DNA of 17,225 bases from Candidatus Heimdallarchaeota archaeon (GTDB lineage: Archaea; Asgardarchaeota; Heimdallarchaeia; Heimdallarchaeales; Kariarchaeaceae), in contig DAOUUM010000023.1 of assembly GCA_030668165.1 (NCBI GenBank), positions 1-17,225 of the forward strand, given 5' to 3'. The first letter of the stretch is position 1, and every line of letters begins with the position of its first letter. Position numbers and translations under genes: made by a program. The notes beneath the pieces were generated by a model. That model had not been told where the DNA came from. It was given only the letters and a program-made list of their open reading frames with translations, and did not search any database. Positions 6,552-15,030 of the stretch are shown in pieces.

Positions 6552-8234
6552 TTAATTATCTCCTTTCAGTGTTAGTTTCTCGAAATACTTTATATGATTC
6601 TCATAGTCCTTCAAGATTGTTGTTCCTATCTCTTTAACAACTTTGGCTTTCTTGGTCTCATTTGCACTCACAAATGCCTTGATTGATTTTTTCAAAATAT
6701 TTCTAATAGCATAATGATATAGACTTGCATCCATACTTTCAGCCTCTTTCTGGTAGCGTATACCAGCTTCCCGATAATTGGCAATTGATTTCCACTCTAT
6801 CCCGGCCAATTCGAAATAATGTGCTGCGTTGAAATAAACTTTGGCAGCAAAATAATCCTGATCGACATTAGCAAAAGATTTGGCCAGGGTCTCATGAAGA
6901 TCCGCAATTTTTTCATAATCCTTGGTTTTTTCCAGTCCAAATGTTGCAAGGGTTAAAAGATCCCACGCGGTTTTTATTAAACCTCCGTTAAGTGCAGCTT
7001 TTGCGGTATCTGCCAGTTGACCGGATAATTCAAAAATTAAACCGTTATCATCGATTGATGAAAAATGGTCTCTAATAACTTTCATTTCCTTAATCGAGGG
7101 GAGTTGACTCTGTTCAGCTTGATCTTTTACTCGATTTAGTATAAGTATTACCTCAGTTCGGGGATCGATTGGTTTGAAAATATATGAAATCAGCTCCCAT
7201 ATTGCATATGATTCAATTATAAAATGATCATCCTGACTAACGTTAAATAATAAGGAATTCTTGAGATTGTCAATTGTCTCAATATCGTGCATACGGGTGT
7301 AGGTTTCGATACTAAAGTAATTTATTGCACTCCTTGATAATTCCCTGAGAAGTTTAACTTCATCATTTTCAAAACCAAATGCATCTGTGATTATCTTTGC
7401 ATCTAGTTTTGCCGGATCCAATCCCTTGGAGAGAACGACTTGTCTTAATGAGAGATCAAAGGGATACCTCGTAGATGATTGAACTACTAGTTCCCTATCA
7501 GCACGAACCAACTTGCCTTTTCTTCTGATCATCAGCTCTGCCTCATTGAAATCAAACTGGTTGAGTTCCAGATGCAGCAAGTAATTTCCCTCAATTGACT
7601 CCTTGATATTTAGAAACCTATTGGCTCGATGATGGCTTGCAGTTACAAAGAGTAAATTATAATCGAGTTCTTTGAATTTTTTAAGGATAATAGGAATTAC
7701 ACTGAGTATGCTCGAATAACCATAATTGAGGAATCTATCAATATTATCCAGAAAAATCGCATTTTTCATCTTCTGTCCTTTAAGTGCGGTATCAACCTCA
7801 TTGAGATCCTCAAAAAAATATTCCACTATCTTATTCAGATGCTCTTCTTGAACTTGCTCATTATTTGCTTCAGGAGGTGCTATGACTTTTGCAATCTCTG
7901 CCTTATTCCTTTTTTTAAAGAATCCTCTCCATTCCGGAGCCATCTCATCTATCATCTGCTTGACATCAGTAAGAAATTGATCAGCTAAAAACGGAGATAT
8001 TGGAACCTCAACACTTCCAGTGGCAATTCGTTCCTGTTCTGTTGTCATTCTCAATTTTCTCAGTAGTGATGATTTTCCGGTCCCTGCGTTCCCTGAGATA
8101 TGAATCCATCTGACTGTAGGATTAGATCGTACAAAATCTTTTAGTACATCCGAGTAAGCTTGAATTAATGTATTTCTGCCAACAAAATTTGTTGGATTTG
8201 CGGGTCCAGTTAAGTCTTCAATAATTAATTCCAT
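6552..8234 (-). CDS. P-loop ATPase of STAND/AAA (Orc-like) type with helical-repeat C-terminus
   Basis: 560 residues. NFVGRNTLIQAY (16-27) is the 'FVGR' lead-in typical of STAND and Orc/Cdc6-like ATPases. Walker A is GNAGTGKS (48-55). Walker B is NAIFLDNIDRF (158-168), with D163 and D166. A sensor-1-like strand LLFVTASHHRAN spans 194-205. A winged-helix-like segment follows (about 225-350). The C-terminal 405-550 is a run of amphipathic helix pairs (ADLHETLAKSFANVDQDYFA, AKVYFNAAHYFELAGIEWKS, ANYREAGIRYQKEA) resembling TPR or alpha-SNAP repeats, usually a protein-binding platform. No membrane segment or signal peptide. It is the first gene of a three-gene operon with two coiled-coil proteins 2 nt and 1 nt downstream, so it probably powers or switches an assembly with them. 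ATG at 8234 has GGGAAG 6 nt upstream and AAGGAGA further out, and lies about 60-70 nt from a strong TATA box. STAND regulator versus AAA+ remodeler cannot be decided by eye. Confidence 0.9.
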   Translation of the reverse strand: MELIIEDLTGPANPTNFVGRNTLIQAYSDVLKDFVRSNPTVRWIHISGNAGTGKSSLLRKLRMTTEQERIATGSVEVPISPFLADQFLTDVKQMIDEMAPEWRGFFKKRNKAEIAKVIAPPEANNEQVQEEHLNKIVEYFFEDLNEVDTALKGQKMKNAIFLDNIDRFLNYGYSSILSVIPIILKKFKELDYNLLFVTASHHRANRFLNIKESIEGNYLLHLELNQFDFNEAELMIRRKGKLVRADRELVVQSSTRYPFDLSLRQVVLSKGLDPAKLDAKIITDAFGFENDEVKLLRELSRSAINYFSIETYTRMHDIETIDNLKNSLLFNVSQDDHFIIESYAIWELISYIFKPIDPRTEVILILNRVKDQAEQSQLPSIKEMKVIRDHFSSIDDNGLIFELSGQLADTAKAALNGGLIKTAWDLLTLATFGLEKTKDYEKIADLHETLAKSFANVDQDYFAAKVYFNAAHYFELAGIEWKSIANYREAGIRYQKEAESMDASLYHYAIRNILKKSIKAFVSANETKKAKVVKEIGTTILKDYENHIKYFEKLTLKGDN

Positions 8235-8395
8235 GTGCTTCCCTTTTCTCCTTTGAAGTTTAATCTTGAACTAAGTTAAATAAATTGATTTCTTATTATA
8301 TATAAAATATTATAAAACAATCAGAAATTCTTCAATAATTTATCATTATGGTTTAAAGGTTTAATTTTAATATTTAATGATACAGCAATCCCTTA
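8235..8395. other. Intergenic region between the DUF58 operon and the ATPase operon
   Basis: 161 nt of very A+T-rich sequence without an ORF. It holds the TATA box at 8296-8307 and the leader of the ATPase gene. After the upstream stop (TAA 8396-8398, minus strand) I see no clear hairpin plus T-run terminator, so some read-through from the DUF58 operon into the ATPase operon is possible. Confidence 0.6.
8296..8307 (-). promoter_or_regulatory. Archaeal TATA box for the ATPase/coiled-coil operon
   Basis: On the minus strand this reads TTTTATATATAA and contains the archaeal consensus TTTATATA (8299-8306). A start site about 25-30 nt downstream (near 8270-8280) would leave an untranslated leader of around 40 nt carrying the Shine-Dalgarno sequence of the ATPase gene. 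It marks operon 1587-8234 as transcribed separately from the genes upstream. Confidence 0.65.
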
Positions 8396-10711
8396 TTAAT
8401 CGATTATAACTTGATCTCTCAATCCAGCTAATGGATAATTTGGATCAATATTCAATATTGCCCTCTCTGCGATTTTAATCAATTCTTGCTTGGGATTTTC
8501 TTCAAGTATCTGAACCATACGATGTAAAGCGTTGGTGGTTCCTATTTTACCCAATGACCAATATGAAGCAATTTTTACATCCATATCGTCATCAGATATA
8601 TTCTGCAGAAGTACTGCCTCTGATGCCTCAGTACCAATGAGTCCAAGAGCAATTAATCTACCTACTTTTTCACCCTTGAGATTGTTGTGATTTCTAAGTA
8701 CATCAATCTCTGTCCACTCATCAAGATAATCTAATTTTGCGAGGGCAATTATTGTTCCAGAACTGATAGCATCGGAGGGAAGATCAAGCAGATTTTTGTA
8801 AATCTCCTCGAATTTTTTAGATTTATAATCTATCCAGTTGAAGGTTGCATATCTACCACCTCTACTAAGTCCATAACTAAAATCTCGAATTGGATTTGTC
8901 GGCTCTCTGGGCCAAATAACAAGGAAAAAGGCTACAAAAAGTGCGGTATTCCTCCATGAAAAACTAACAGTAGAGACCGATTGAGTCCATACGTAAAAAC
9001 TTACCAGTAGAAGTATTGTTAGTCCAATCAACAGTTGAGGCCTCCAATCCATTGCGAAGAAAAATCCTTTTTGGTAGGCGTTTGAAATGAAATAGCTGGC
9101 TGTCACAATCAGTACCAAAGGTATGATTACAAGGAATATGGTGAATTTGGCAATTTCCCATCCATCAAGTAATGTATATTGTCGGTAACTTGCTGAAACA
9201 AATAGAAAATACAAATAAATTACTCCAGTCAGACTAGCAAATAATTTTGGATCTGCAAACCATTGTCTCTTTGATTCTATATACTCAATGTCCCTAGTCA
9301 CATTTATTGGGTATTCACCTTTGATAAATCCGGATTGTGATTCCATTGTGATGGGGCTGGTGGGGGCTGGTAACAATCGGTATGCCAGACCAAGAACTAT
9401 ACGTATGACAAACAGGGCCAATACGAATCCAATTATGAACAACATTGAGTCAAAATTCATTATCAAGGTGAAAACAATATCAATAATGATGAATGCAACT
9501 GCAATTATTACATATCCAAACCATTGTTTTGATACATCACGACGTATTGCGTTAAAAATGGCATATACTTCCTTGTAGGCAACAATAATAACTAATGGGG
9601 CAATGATGATCAATATTATATAAATGAATGCGATGGAAGACCCTATTTGATCTGCCAATGTAATTACAGAATCAAAAACATCGTAATCACCGAAAATATC
9701 AGGTAGACTTAGTAGAAAAACACGATAGAAATTGTGATTGGGGTCAAGGAGCCGGAGTAACAAGGCTAGAATTATTACTATACTAAATCGTTCAGTTCGC
9801 CAGAGTGCGATACCAAGGATTATCCCGAAGAGTAGTCCATTAAAAAATACTATAAAATAATATAATGGATCAGTGAAAAGGGTCACTCCTGACGAGAATG
9901 CAGCAGCTTGTACAACAGCTGGTACAAATATCATTCCAGCAGGACCAAGTTTGAATGATCGGGAGGCATTGGCCAAATAGCCACGCAAGAAAACCTCTAA
10001 TGCAACATACACAAGTATGTAACCAATGAATACTAGTGATTTTTCAAGTCCAGAAAGAAAATCCCATGCCTTAGCAGCCTGAGTGATATTGGAATCTATG
10101 GAAAATGGGCTCAATATAGATGTACTAGCTGTTTTTTGCCCAAATAATTCAACAACAATGAATTTTAGAAATGCTGTTAGACCAAAGTAAATACCTATCA
10201 AAGGTAGGATATAAATTGACGCCTTTCCAAATCCCATCTTCTTTCCCAATGGTGAGTAGGTTAACCTGTTTTCCTTCATTTCATGGTCTACCAAGGCGAT
10301 TATACCAAGTCCAACAATAATTGAAGGTACAATGAGCATGATATTACCCATCGGGCTAATTGCTGGGTCTATTAGCCCTGAACCCAACATGACCAACAGA
10401 AGGAATTGGATTATAATTGATAAAATTATCACGGGAAAATAAATTCTATAAAACATTGAAATTGCAAAAGCAGCGTGAGCAGATGTGAGTTCGTGTTCGG
10501 CTCTTTTAGGACCTTTGAAGAATTGTGCAAATGAAATCAAACCAATCAGAAGAAATATTCCTACTCCAACATAAACTATTATTGTAGCAATTTCAGGAGA
10601 TATAGATAGTAAAAGCATGACAAATGCAATAACCAAGAGAAAAGCAGATATTATCAGTCCAACTTTTTTGTATTCCCTCTTTAAGAAAGAATAAATCGAA
10701 TCCAGGTCCAT
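8396..10711 (-). CDS. Large polytopic membrane protein: degenerate CPBP-like core plus HEAT-like tail
   Basis: 771 residues with many hydrophobic segments from about 17 to 600, in groups split by a charged loop near 450-490. The stretch ALEVFLRGYL (237-246) resembles motif 1 of CPBP (CAAX protease/bacteriocin-processing) membrane proteins, EExxxR, but the first Glu is Leu. The histidines expected in the following helices are also missing (AAAFSSG at 269-275; SIVIILALLLRLL at 310-322). If it is a CPBP relative it is probably inactive. The last about 130 residues (640-760) are soluble and read as HEAT/PBS-type helical repeats (KVGRLIALGLIGTEASEAVL, VKIASYWSLGKIGTTNALHR), likely cytoplasmic and protein-binding. 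It is the last gene of the DUF58 operon. Its ATG shares one base with the upstream TAA (TAATG junction), with GGAGA 9 nt upstream, so translation is coupled. Exact role unknown. Confidence 0.88.
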   Translation of the reverse strand: MDLDSIYSFLKREYKKVGLIISAFLLVIAFVMLLLSISPEIATIIVYVGVGIFLLIGLISFAQFFKGPKRAEHELTSAHAAFAISMFYRIYFPVIILSIIIQFLLLVMLGSGLIDPAISPMGNIMLIVPSIIVGLGIIALVDHEMKENRLTYSPLGKKMGFGKASIYILPLIGIYFGLTAFLKFIVVELFGQKTASTSILSPFSIDSNITQAAKAWDFLSGLEKSLVFIGYILVYVALEVFLRGYLANASRSFKLGPAGMIFVPAVVQAAAFSSGVTLFTDPLYYFIVFFNGLLFGIILGIALWRTERFSIVIILALLLRLLDPNHNFYRVFLLSLPDIFGDYDVFDSVITLADQIGSSIAFIYIILIIIAPLVIIVAYKEVYAIFNAIRRDVSKQWFGYVIIAVAFIIIDIVFTLIMNFDSMLFIIGFVLALFVIRIVLGLAYRLLPAPTSPITMESQSGFIKGEYPINVTRDIEYIESKRQWFADPKLFASLTGVIYLYFLFVSASYRQYTLLDGWEIAKFTIFLVIIPLVLIVTASYFISNAYQKGFFFAMDWRPQLLIGLTILLLVSFYVWTQSVSTVSFSWRNTALFVAFFLVIWPREPTNPIRDFSYGLSRGGRYATFNWIDYKSKKFEEIYKNLLDLPSDAISSGTIIALAKLDYLDEWTEIDVLRNHNNLKGEKVGRLIALGLIGTEASEAVLLQNISDDDMDVKIASYWSLGKIGTTNALHRMVQILEENPKQELIKIAERAILNIDPNYPLAGLRDQVIID

Positions 10712-12534
10712 TATTCAATCTCTCCTTCAATAATCAGATCTATATGAGCTCTCTGTATCTTGTTCTGCCTCTTTATCCACCTTCTGATTCTGTATACAAT
10801 TACACTCAAGACAAGTACAATGATTAAAATTCCTGTGAAACGCAATCTCACATTAGTATTAACATTGAAATCAAAATCGACTTCATTATCATCTTCATTT
10901 ATCTCGTTGACTTCATTATCAACATCAACCTTTACAGTGATATTCAGTTCAGTTTTTCCATAATCAAAAAATCTTTTGAACTCGTAAATCAAGGAGGAAT
11001 TTGCTTGCAGAAAATCAAGTTCATCTACTATCAACTCCTCATCATCTATCTGGATTTCTAGAGAAAAGCTACTGGCTGGTAATGATCCGTTAGATACAAT
11101 TTCAATATGTATTGTTTGACCTGTATACTCCTCAAGTGGACCAGGTATTACTTCAACAACATACACTGCAAGATTAGGAAATCTATACCAGGTTGCCTCC
11201 AATCCGGTAATATTTTTACTAGTCTGAGCATTAAGTGGAATATTTAGGAATGCAAATGAGGGAGACATTGGGTTCCCGATCTTACCGGGTGATGTGATTA
11301 TACCAAATATGGAATCATTTGCAATCAGAATATTACTATCCGTCTCGCTATTGTAGCTTAATACATCATATCTGGATTGATTGAATTTATATCGTGACGA
11401 ATAATAAAATCCGGCATTCAGAGGATCTGTATTATCAAATTCTGCTGTTACTATACTAGTGTCATTCTGAATAGTCCCATAATGAGATGTAAATCCCTCT
11501 GGAGATACAAATAACTCCCCTGCCCTCATCTCACTAGCGGAGAATAACTGTACAGTACTATATCTGCCTATACCAGCGTAATCAAAGTACATGTGGAATG
11601 ATACATCGATTTCACCTCGGGATGAGTTAATACCTCTTAGATCTGGGTTAAGATTAAATTTAGTAGTATCAAATATGACCTGTTTTTCAATGGATCCATC
11701 CTTGTATATAAAATCCAGTTCTGTTGGTTCATCAGGAAAAATACTGATGTAAGATCGATCAATCTCATCCTCTCTATTGGAATATAGACTTGCATCAAAC
11801 ACATAATTATCACCCTTCATGTACTTGGGTACAGCCATGGTTGCTGCTGCTCCAGGATCGAAAGTGATGAAAGCACCATTAAGAGGACTTGTGGTATTGA
11901 TATATGCACCCTCCTCAACATAAAATGATTGAGTTAATGTGAGGGGATCTACTGTGTATGAATAAACCACACCTTCAGAAATTGATTCAACCTTTATTTC
12001 TGCATCCAGATTCTGAGTAATCACTGACATCCACCCGGTAAATGGAGCATTGAACTCAAATCCACGCATTCGTGATGATAGGACCGAATATCCAAAAGAA
12101 TAATCATCTGTATAGTCTTGACTTGATCTGTGACCTAGTACCAGCAATGGACTTGATGAGCGAATTAGGGACCCATTAGTTAAACCAGAATTATCCTCCG
12201 GATTGAAAGTTAGTTTAACAGGTTCTGTACCTGTTTGAATAGAATTAGTACCCGATTTGTCCATGGCAAATGATGTTTGCAAACTAGAATCCTGAATAGC
12301 CCAAATACTAACCTCTGAATATCCTCTTTCATTTGAACTGTTGAACACAAGAGGTACAAAATAATCATAGAATTCAGGTGATCCACCACCACCGCCGCCA
12401 CCACCACCTACTGGAGGGGGTACTGCTCCATCATCCCCTGATGAGGAACCAGAACTGTAGTTCACAGATGTTAACATCAAAATAAGGGCGATAACCATTA
12501 TTTGCTTAAATTTCAATTTAATTATCTCACCCAT
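10711..12534 (-). CDS. Secreted single-pass membrane protein with CARDB-like domain and poly-Gly linker
   Basis: 607 residues: N-terminal signal peptide (hydrophobic 12-24, MVIALILMLTSVN), a low-complexity linker PPPV followed by nine glycines (43-51), a long beta-rich ectodomain (about 55-460), a CARDB-like adhesion/Ig-fold domain (about 465-560, ending VDVDNEVNEINEDDNEVDF, the usual 'vD..n.v.E.nE.DN' signature), a transmembrane helix (about 567-581), and a basic 25-residue cytoplasmic tail. I count 12 N-x-S/T sequons, consistent with heavy surface N-glycosylation. The first ectodomain part (YFVPLVFNSSNERGYSEVSI) faintly recalls IgGFc-binding-type repeats, but I would not name it so. ATG at 12534 has AGGGGT 7 nt upstream and starts 1 nt after the DUF58 stop. 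A TTG at codon 7 with an internal GGTGAG is a less likely alternative. Probable cell-surface member of the DUF58 complex, or its client. Confidence 0.88.
   Translation of the reverse strand: MGEIIKLKFKQIMVIALILMLTSVNYSSGSSSGDDGAVPPPVGGGGGGGGGSPEFYDYFVPLVFNSSNERGYSEVSIWAIQDSSLQTSFAMDKSGTNSIQTGTEPVKLTFNPEDNSGLTNGSLIRSSSPLLVLGHRSSQDYTDDYSFGYSVLSSRMRGFEFNAPFTGWMSVITQNLDAEIKVESISEGVVYSYTVDPLTLTQSFYVEEGAYINTTSPLNGAFITFDPGAAATMAVPKYMKGDNYVFDASLYSNREDEIDRSYISIFPDEPTELDFIYKDGSIEKQVIFDTTKFNLNPDLRGINSSRGEIDVSFHMYFDYAGIGRYSTVQLFSASEMRAGELFVSPEGFTSHYGTIQNDTSIVTAEFDNTDPLNAGFYYSSRYKFNQSRYDVLSYNSETDSNILIANDSIFGIITSPGKIGNPMSPSFAFLNIPLNAQTSKNITGLEATWYRFPNLAVYVVEVIPGPLEEYTGQTIHIEIVSNGSLPASSFSLEIQIDDEELIVDELDFLQANSSLIYEFKRFFDYGKTELNITVKVDVDNEVNEINEDDNEVDFDFNVNTNVRLRFTGILIIVLVLSVIVYRIRRWIKRQNKIQRAHIDLIIEGEIE
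12382..12408 (-). repeat. (GGN)9 triplet tract encoding poly-glycine
   Basis: Nine consecutive glycine codons, mostly GGT with GGC and GGA, form an imperfect trinucleotide repeat just after the signal peptide of the secreted CARDB-like protein. It stands out against the A+T-rich surroundings. It makes a flexible linker and is a plausible site of length variation by slippage; in-frame changes would alter only linker length. Confidence 0.8.
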
Positions 12535-12535
12535 T

Positions 12536-13432
12536 CTAACGACCCCTTTGTTTATTGCTAAAATAAGCCAATAGAAACTTCTCTGTAAGATTTTCAGTAA
12601 AACTTGTTACAACTCGTATTTTCATCCCCCGGAGTTTCTGTATGAATCTATAAATTTCTCTCTGAACTTTGTTGATCTCATAGGAATATCTACCAGAGAT
12701 AATTGGATCCGTGAAATCAGCTATTGTCTGGTCACCACTCGAAGGATGTTTGAATTTTATTTTTCCAACTTTTGATGGTAGAATAAATTCTCCCCTATCA
12801 GTAATTTGTATGACTGTGATATCATGCTTAAATCCCTTTGCAATTTTCAAGCCCTTGAATAACTCTTCTAGATCCAAATGCAAATCAGTTAGAACAATTA
12901 GTATTGATCTCTTTTTCAGGGAGGCAGCAACAGTTTTAATAGATTCACCAAGCTCAGTCTTACCACCAGGGATGATGTTTAATAATCGCCTGTAGATCAA
13001 AAATTCGTGTTTCTTACCCCCTCGAGGTGCCAAAAATTGAGATTTTTCATCAGAAAAAGATGCAAAACCAAAAAAATCTTTGTTTTGTATAACTGCATGG
13101 GCCAGGGATGCAATTGCAATAGATGCGGGTTTGATTCGTTCCTCCTTTCTACCAAGTAGCATAGAAGCTGATGAATCCAGAATAAACACCACATTGGAAT
13201 TCCTCTCCACCTCGTATTCCTTTACAAATAACTTATTATGATGTTTGGCTGACTGGTTCCAATCAATATGTCTGAATTCATCCCCGTGAACATATTCTCT
13301 GATATCAGCAAATTCAGTGCCATGACCCAAAAATAGTGATCGCCTGTTTCCTGAAAGAAAACTACCAACTTTTTCCTTGGCTAAAATAGCTAAATTTTGT
13401 ATTCTTTTTGAGATAAGAGTTGCTTCAGACAT
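12536..13432 (-). CDS. DUF58 family protein (vWA-like, MoxR partner)
   Basis: 298 residues, confidently recognised. The DUF58 signature is complete: RRSLFLGHGTEFADIREYVH (30-49), GDEFRHIDWNQSAKHHNKLF (50-69) with the invariant R/IDW, VKEYEVERN (70-78), then a vWA-like fold with strand VVFILDSSASML (81-92). Its MIDAS residues are intact: D86, S88 and S90 (DxSxS), a candidate T159 (PGGKTELG), and D183 (VLTDLHLD). DUF58 proteins usually pair with MoxR AAA ATPases and act at the cytoplasmic face with membrane partners in maturation of envelope or secreted proteins. No MoxR gene is in the window. ATG at 13432 (MSEATL) is chosen; TTG at 13435 directly abuts the GGTGAT site (13436-13441), leaving no spacer. 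The gene lies 8 nt after the preceding stop and 1 nt before the CARDB-type gene. It has no membrane segment, so it presumably docks on the adjacent membrane proteins. Confidence 0.96.
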   Translation of the reverse strand: MSEATLISKRIQNLAILAKEKVGSFLSGNRRSLFLGHGTEFADIREYVHGDEFRHIDWNQSAKHHNKLFVKEYEVERNSNVVFILDSSASMLLGRKEERIKPASIAIASLAHAVIQNKDFFGFASFSDEKSQFLAPRGGKKHEFLIYRRLLNIIPGGKTELGESIKTVAASLKKRSILIVLTDLHLDLEELFKGLKIAKGFKHDITVIQITDRGEFILPSKVGKIKFKHPSSGDQTIADFTDPIISGRYSYEINKVQREIYRFIQKLRGMKIRVVTSFTENLTEKFLLAYFSNKQRGR

Positions 13433-13435
13433 CAA

Positions 13436-13441
13436 ATCACC
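13436..13441 (-). promoter_or_regulatory. Shine-Dalgarno site GGTGAT of the DUF58 gene
   Basis: GGTGAT starts on the last base of the upstream gene's TAG (13441-13443) and is followed by TTG and then ATG at 13432. The absence of spacer before TTG favours the ATG as start, giving 298 residues. The shared base means the two genes are translated in tight succession. Confidence 0.6.
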
Positions 13442-15030
13442 TATTTAATCGCGAGAACCATCATTTCCCCTATTTTTTCGTAATTCATAATTTCTTTTTG
13501 TGGGGGCAAAAATGAGGGATCCCATAGAATTTGATCCGTGAAGTCTACAAATTCATTTTGTGTCGTCTCCACAGTTTGTTTGGTAGTATCACACCACCAT
13601 TTATTTAGTTGGGTTGCATTTGGAATGTAAATAAATTTATCTTCATCAAATGACGCTGTATAACTCAGTATAAGCTCATAATAATGTAACACCAGCTTGT
13701 GGGCTGGAGAATTTTTATCTAGTAATATTTCCTTACCAATCTGTATACGAGGTTCAATATCATCAATCAATATTTCTTGATCCAGGCTCTCCAAATATCT
13801 TTTCTTTGATATCTCTTTTTTACGATTCAGATCAAAAATTGATATGAGGGAGAAAATGGGGATGGATTCGAATAACCATGATACTGAGGTAATTTTATAC
13901 TTCTTAAGTATTTTACCAAAATTACTTGACAGTTGTAATATGAATGGTATAGGAATAAAGAATAATTGTAGGATGATAATAAATGCATAGGCAGGCTGCT
14001 CACCAGTTCTGAAAATAAATACCAGTGATGAGAAAAATATGAAGATAGCATAGCTCATGCTTGTCCAAAGCATTCCTTCTTGATGGATTAATCCTGCTAA
14101 AACTGCTCCGAATAATGCAAAGAACATCATCTGAAACCCTAGCATGATTGGCACATCACCCATAAAAGTAGCAGATATAAAGAAACCAAATATAATAATG
14201 GTATATGATGCTGAGGATACTCCAAATAGGATGGGATCTATTCTTCTCTCGATTAGATTGCCAATTATCCTGCTTCGTTTATCAAATCTTGACTGCTCCT
14301 TTCTCATTGAAATTGCCTTATTTGCAGAGAGTAATCCTATAATTAGTCCAATAGTCAAACTGAAGGCATCAGATATTGCATAATACAAATCAGCATTATT
14401 CGTCTGGTAAAGAGAAGTTAATTCAGTGATCGAATCAGTCTGACTTGAAAATACACCAAAATAAATAATTGCTAGCATCCAACCATGCATAATCACAGAT
14501 CTAGCTGCTTGTAGTGCCAGTAGAGCTGGAGGTGCCTCTCTCGTTTCCCAGATAGCCTCTCTAGTGAAAAATGAAAATCTTGATTTCAGATTGGATAAAC
14601 GGATTCTTTGATGATAAAATTCCAAGATAAATGGTAAAACTGCTAATACAAGTAATATCAGAACAAGTGAAAATGATACTTCAGATGTACCCAATAATAA
14701 TTTTAACCAATTAATTGATAGTAATGCTTTCTCTCCTGTAATATATTTTGAAACCCCTTCAATCTGATTCAGGAGAAGCAGAGATAGAGCAAGCAAATAT
14801 GGAACCCCATATATCAGAGCTTGGAAAGAATTAATTGCATAAAATCCAATTGATGTCCCTCTTGCGGTCTCTGCAACCACACACTCGATCTCATCAAAAC
14901 CAAGTCTACGTTTACCTCTAATTGATGAACGACCTCTACTCATCTGGGGGTGGGGAATAAATCCGAATACTTCAAAATATTGTCTAACCTTTTCGGTAAC
15001 TCTTCTTATCTGGATTGAAATTTCACTCAT
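13441..15030 (-). CDS. Polytopic membrane protein (about 8 TM) with C-terminal cytoplasmic helical domain
   Basis: 529 residues. A soluble N-terminal region (1-65; includes a basic patch SRGRSSIRGKRRLGFDEIE, 31-49) precedes about eight membrane segments (near 68-88, 119-139, 175-195, 215-235, 267-288, 295-315, 322-341, 347-367). The C-terminal about 150 residues are soluble and helical (e.g. APAHKL-like start near 441, LVLHYYELILSY 446-457, NEFVDFTDQI 492-501). That tail has a size and position reminiscent of DUF4129-type tails found in MoxR/DUF58 clusters, but key motifs are not clear. The start is fixed by GGAGG at 15039-15043, 8 nt before ATG 15030; an in-frame TTG at 15045 would overlap that site. 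The first codons overlap the previous gene's TGA by 8 nt. Directly upstream of the DUF58 gene, so it is a likely membrane anchor for the DUF58 protein. No named family recognised. Confidence 0.88.
   Translation of the reverse strand: MSEISIQIRRVTEKVRQYFEVFGFIPHPQMSRGRSSIRGKRRLGFDEIECVVAETARGTSIGFYAINSFQALIYGVPYLLALSLLLLNQIEGVSKYITGEKALLSINWLKLLLGTSEVSFSLVLILLVLAVLPFILEFYHQRIRLSNLKSRFSFFTREAIWETREAPPALLALQAARSVIMHGWMLAIIYFGVFSSQTDSITELTSLYQTNNADLYYAISDAFSLTIGLIIGLLSANKAISMRKEQSRFDKRSRIIGNLIERRIDPILFGVSSASYTIIIFGFFISATFMGDVPIMLGFQMMFFALFGAVLAGLIHQEGMLWTSMSYAIFIFFSSLVFIFRTGEQPAYAFIIILQLFFIPIPFILQLSSNFGKILKKYKITSVSWLFESIPIFSLISIFDLNRKKEISKKRYLESLDQEILIDDIEPRIQIGKEILLDKNSPAHKLVLHYYELILSYTASFDEDKFIYIPNATQLNKWWCDTTKQTVETTQNEFVDFTDQILWDPSFLPPQKEIMNYEKIGEMMVLAIK

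Noticed and set aside
8309..8398. Terminator of the DUF58 operon in the intergenic region
   Set aside because: No stable hairpin and no uninterrupted T-run on the minus strand right after the stop; the A+T richness is better explained by the promoter.
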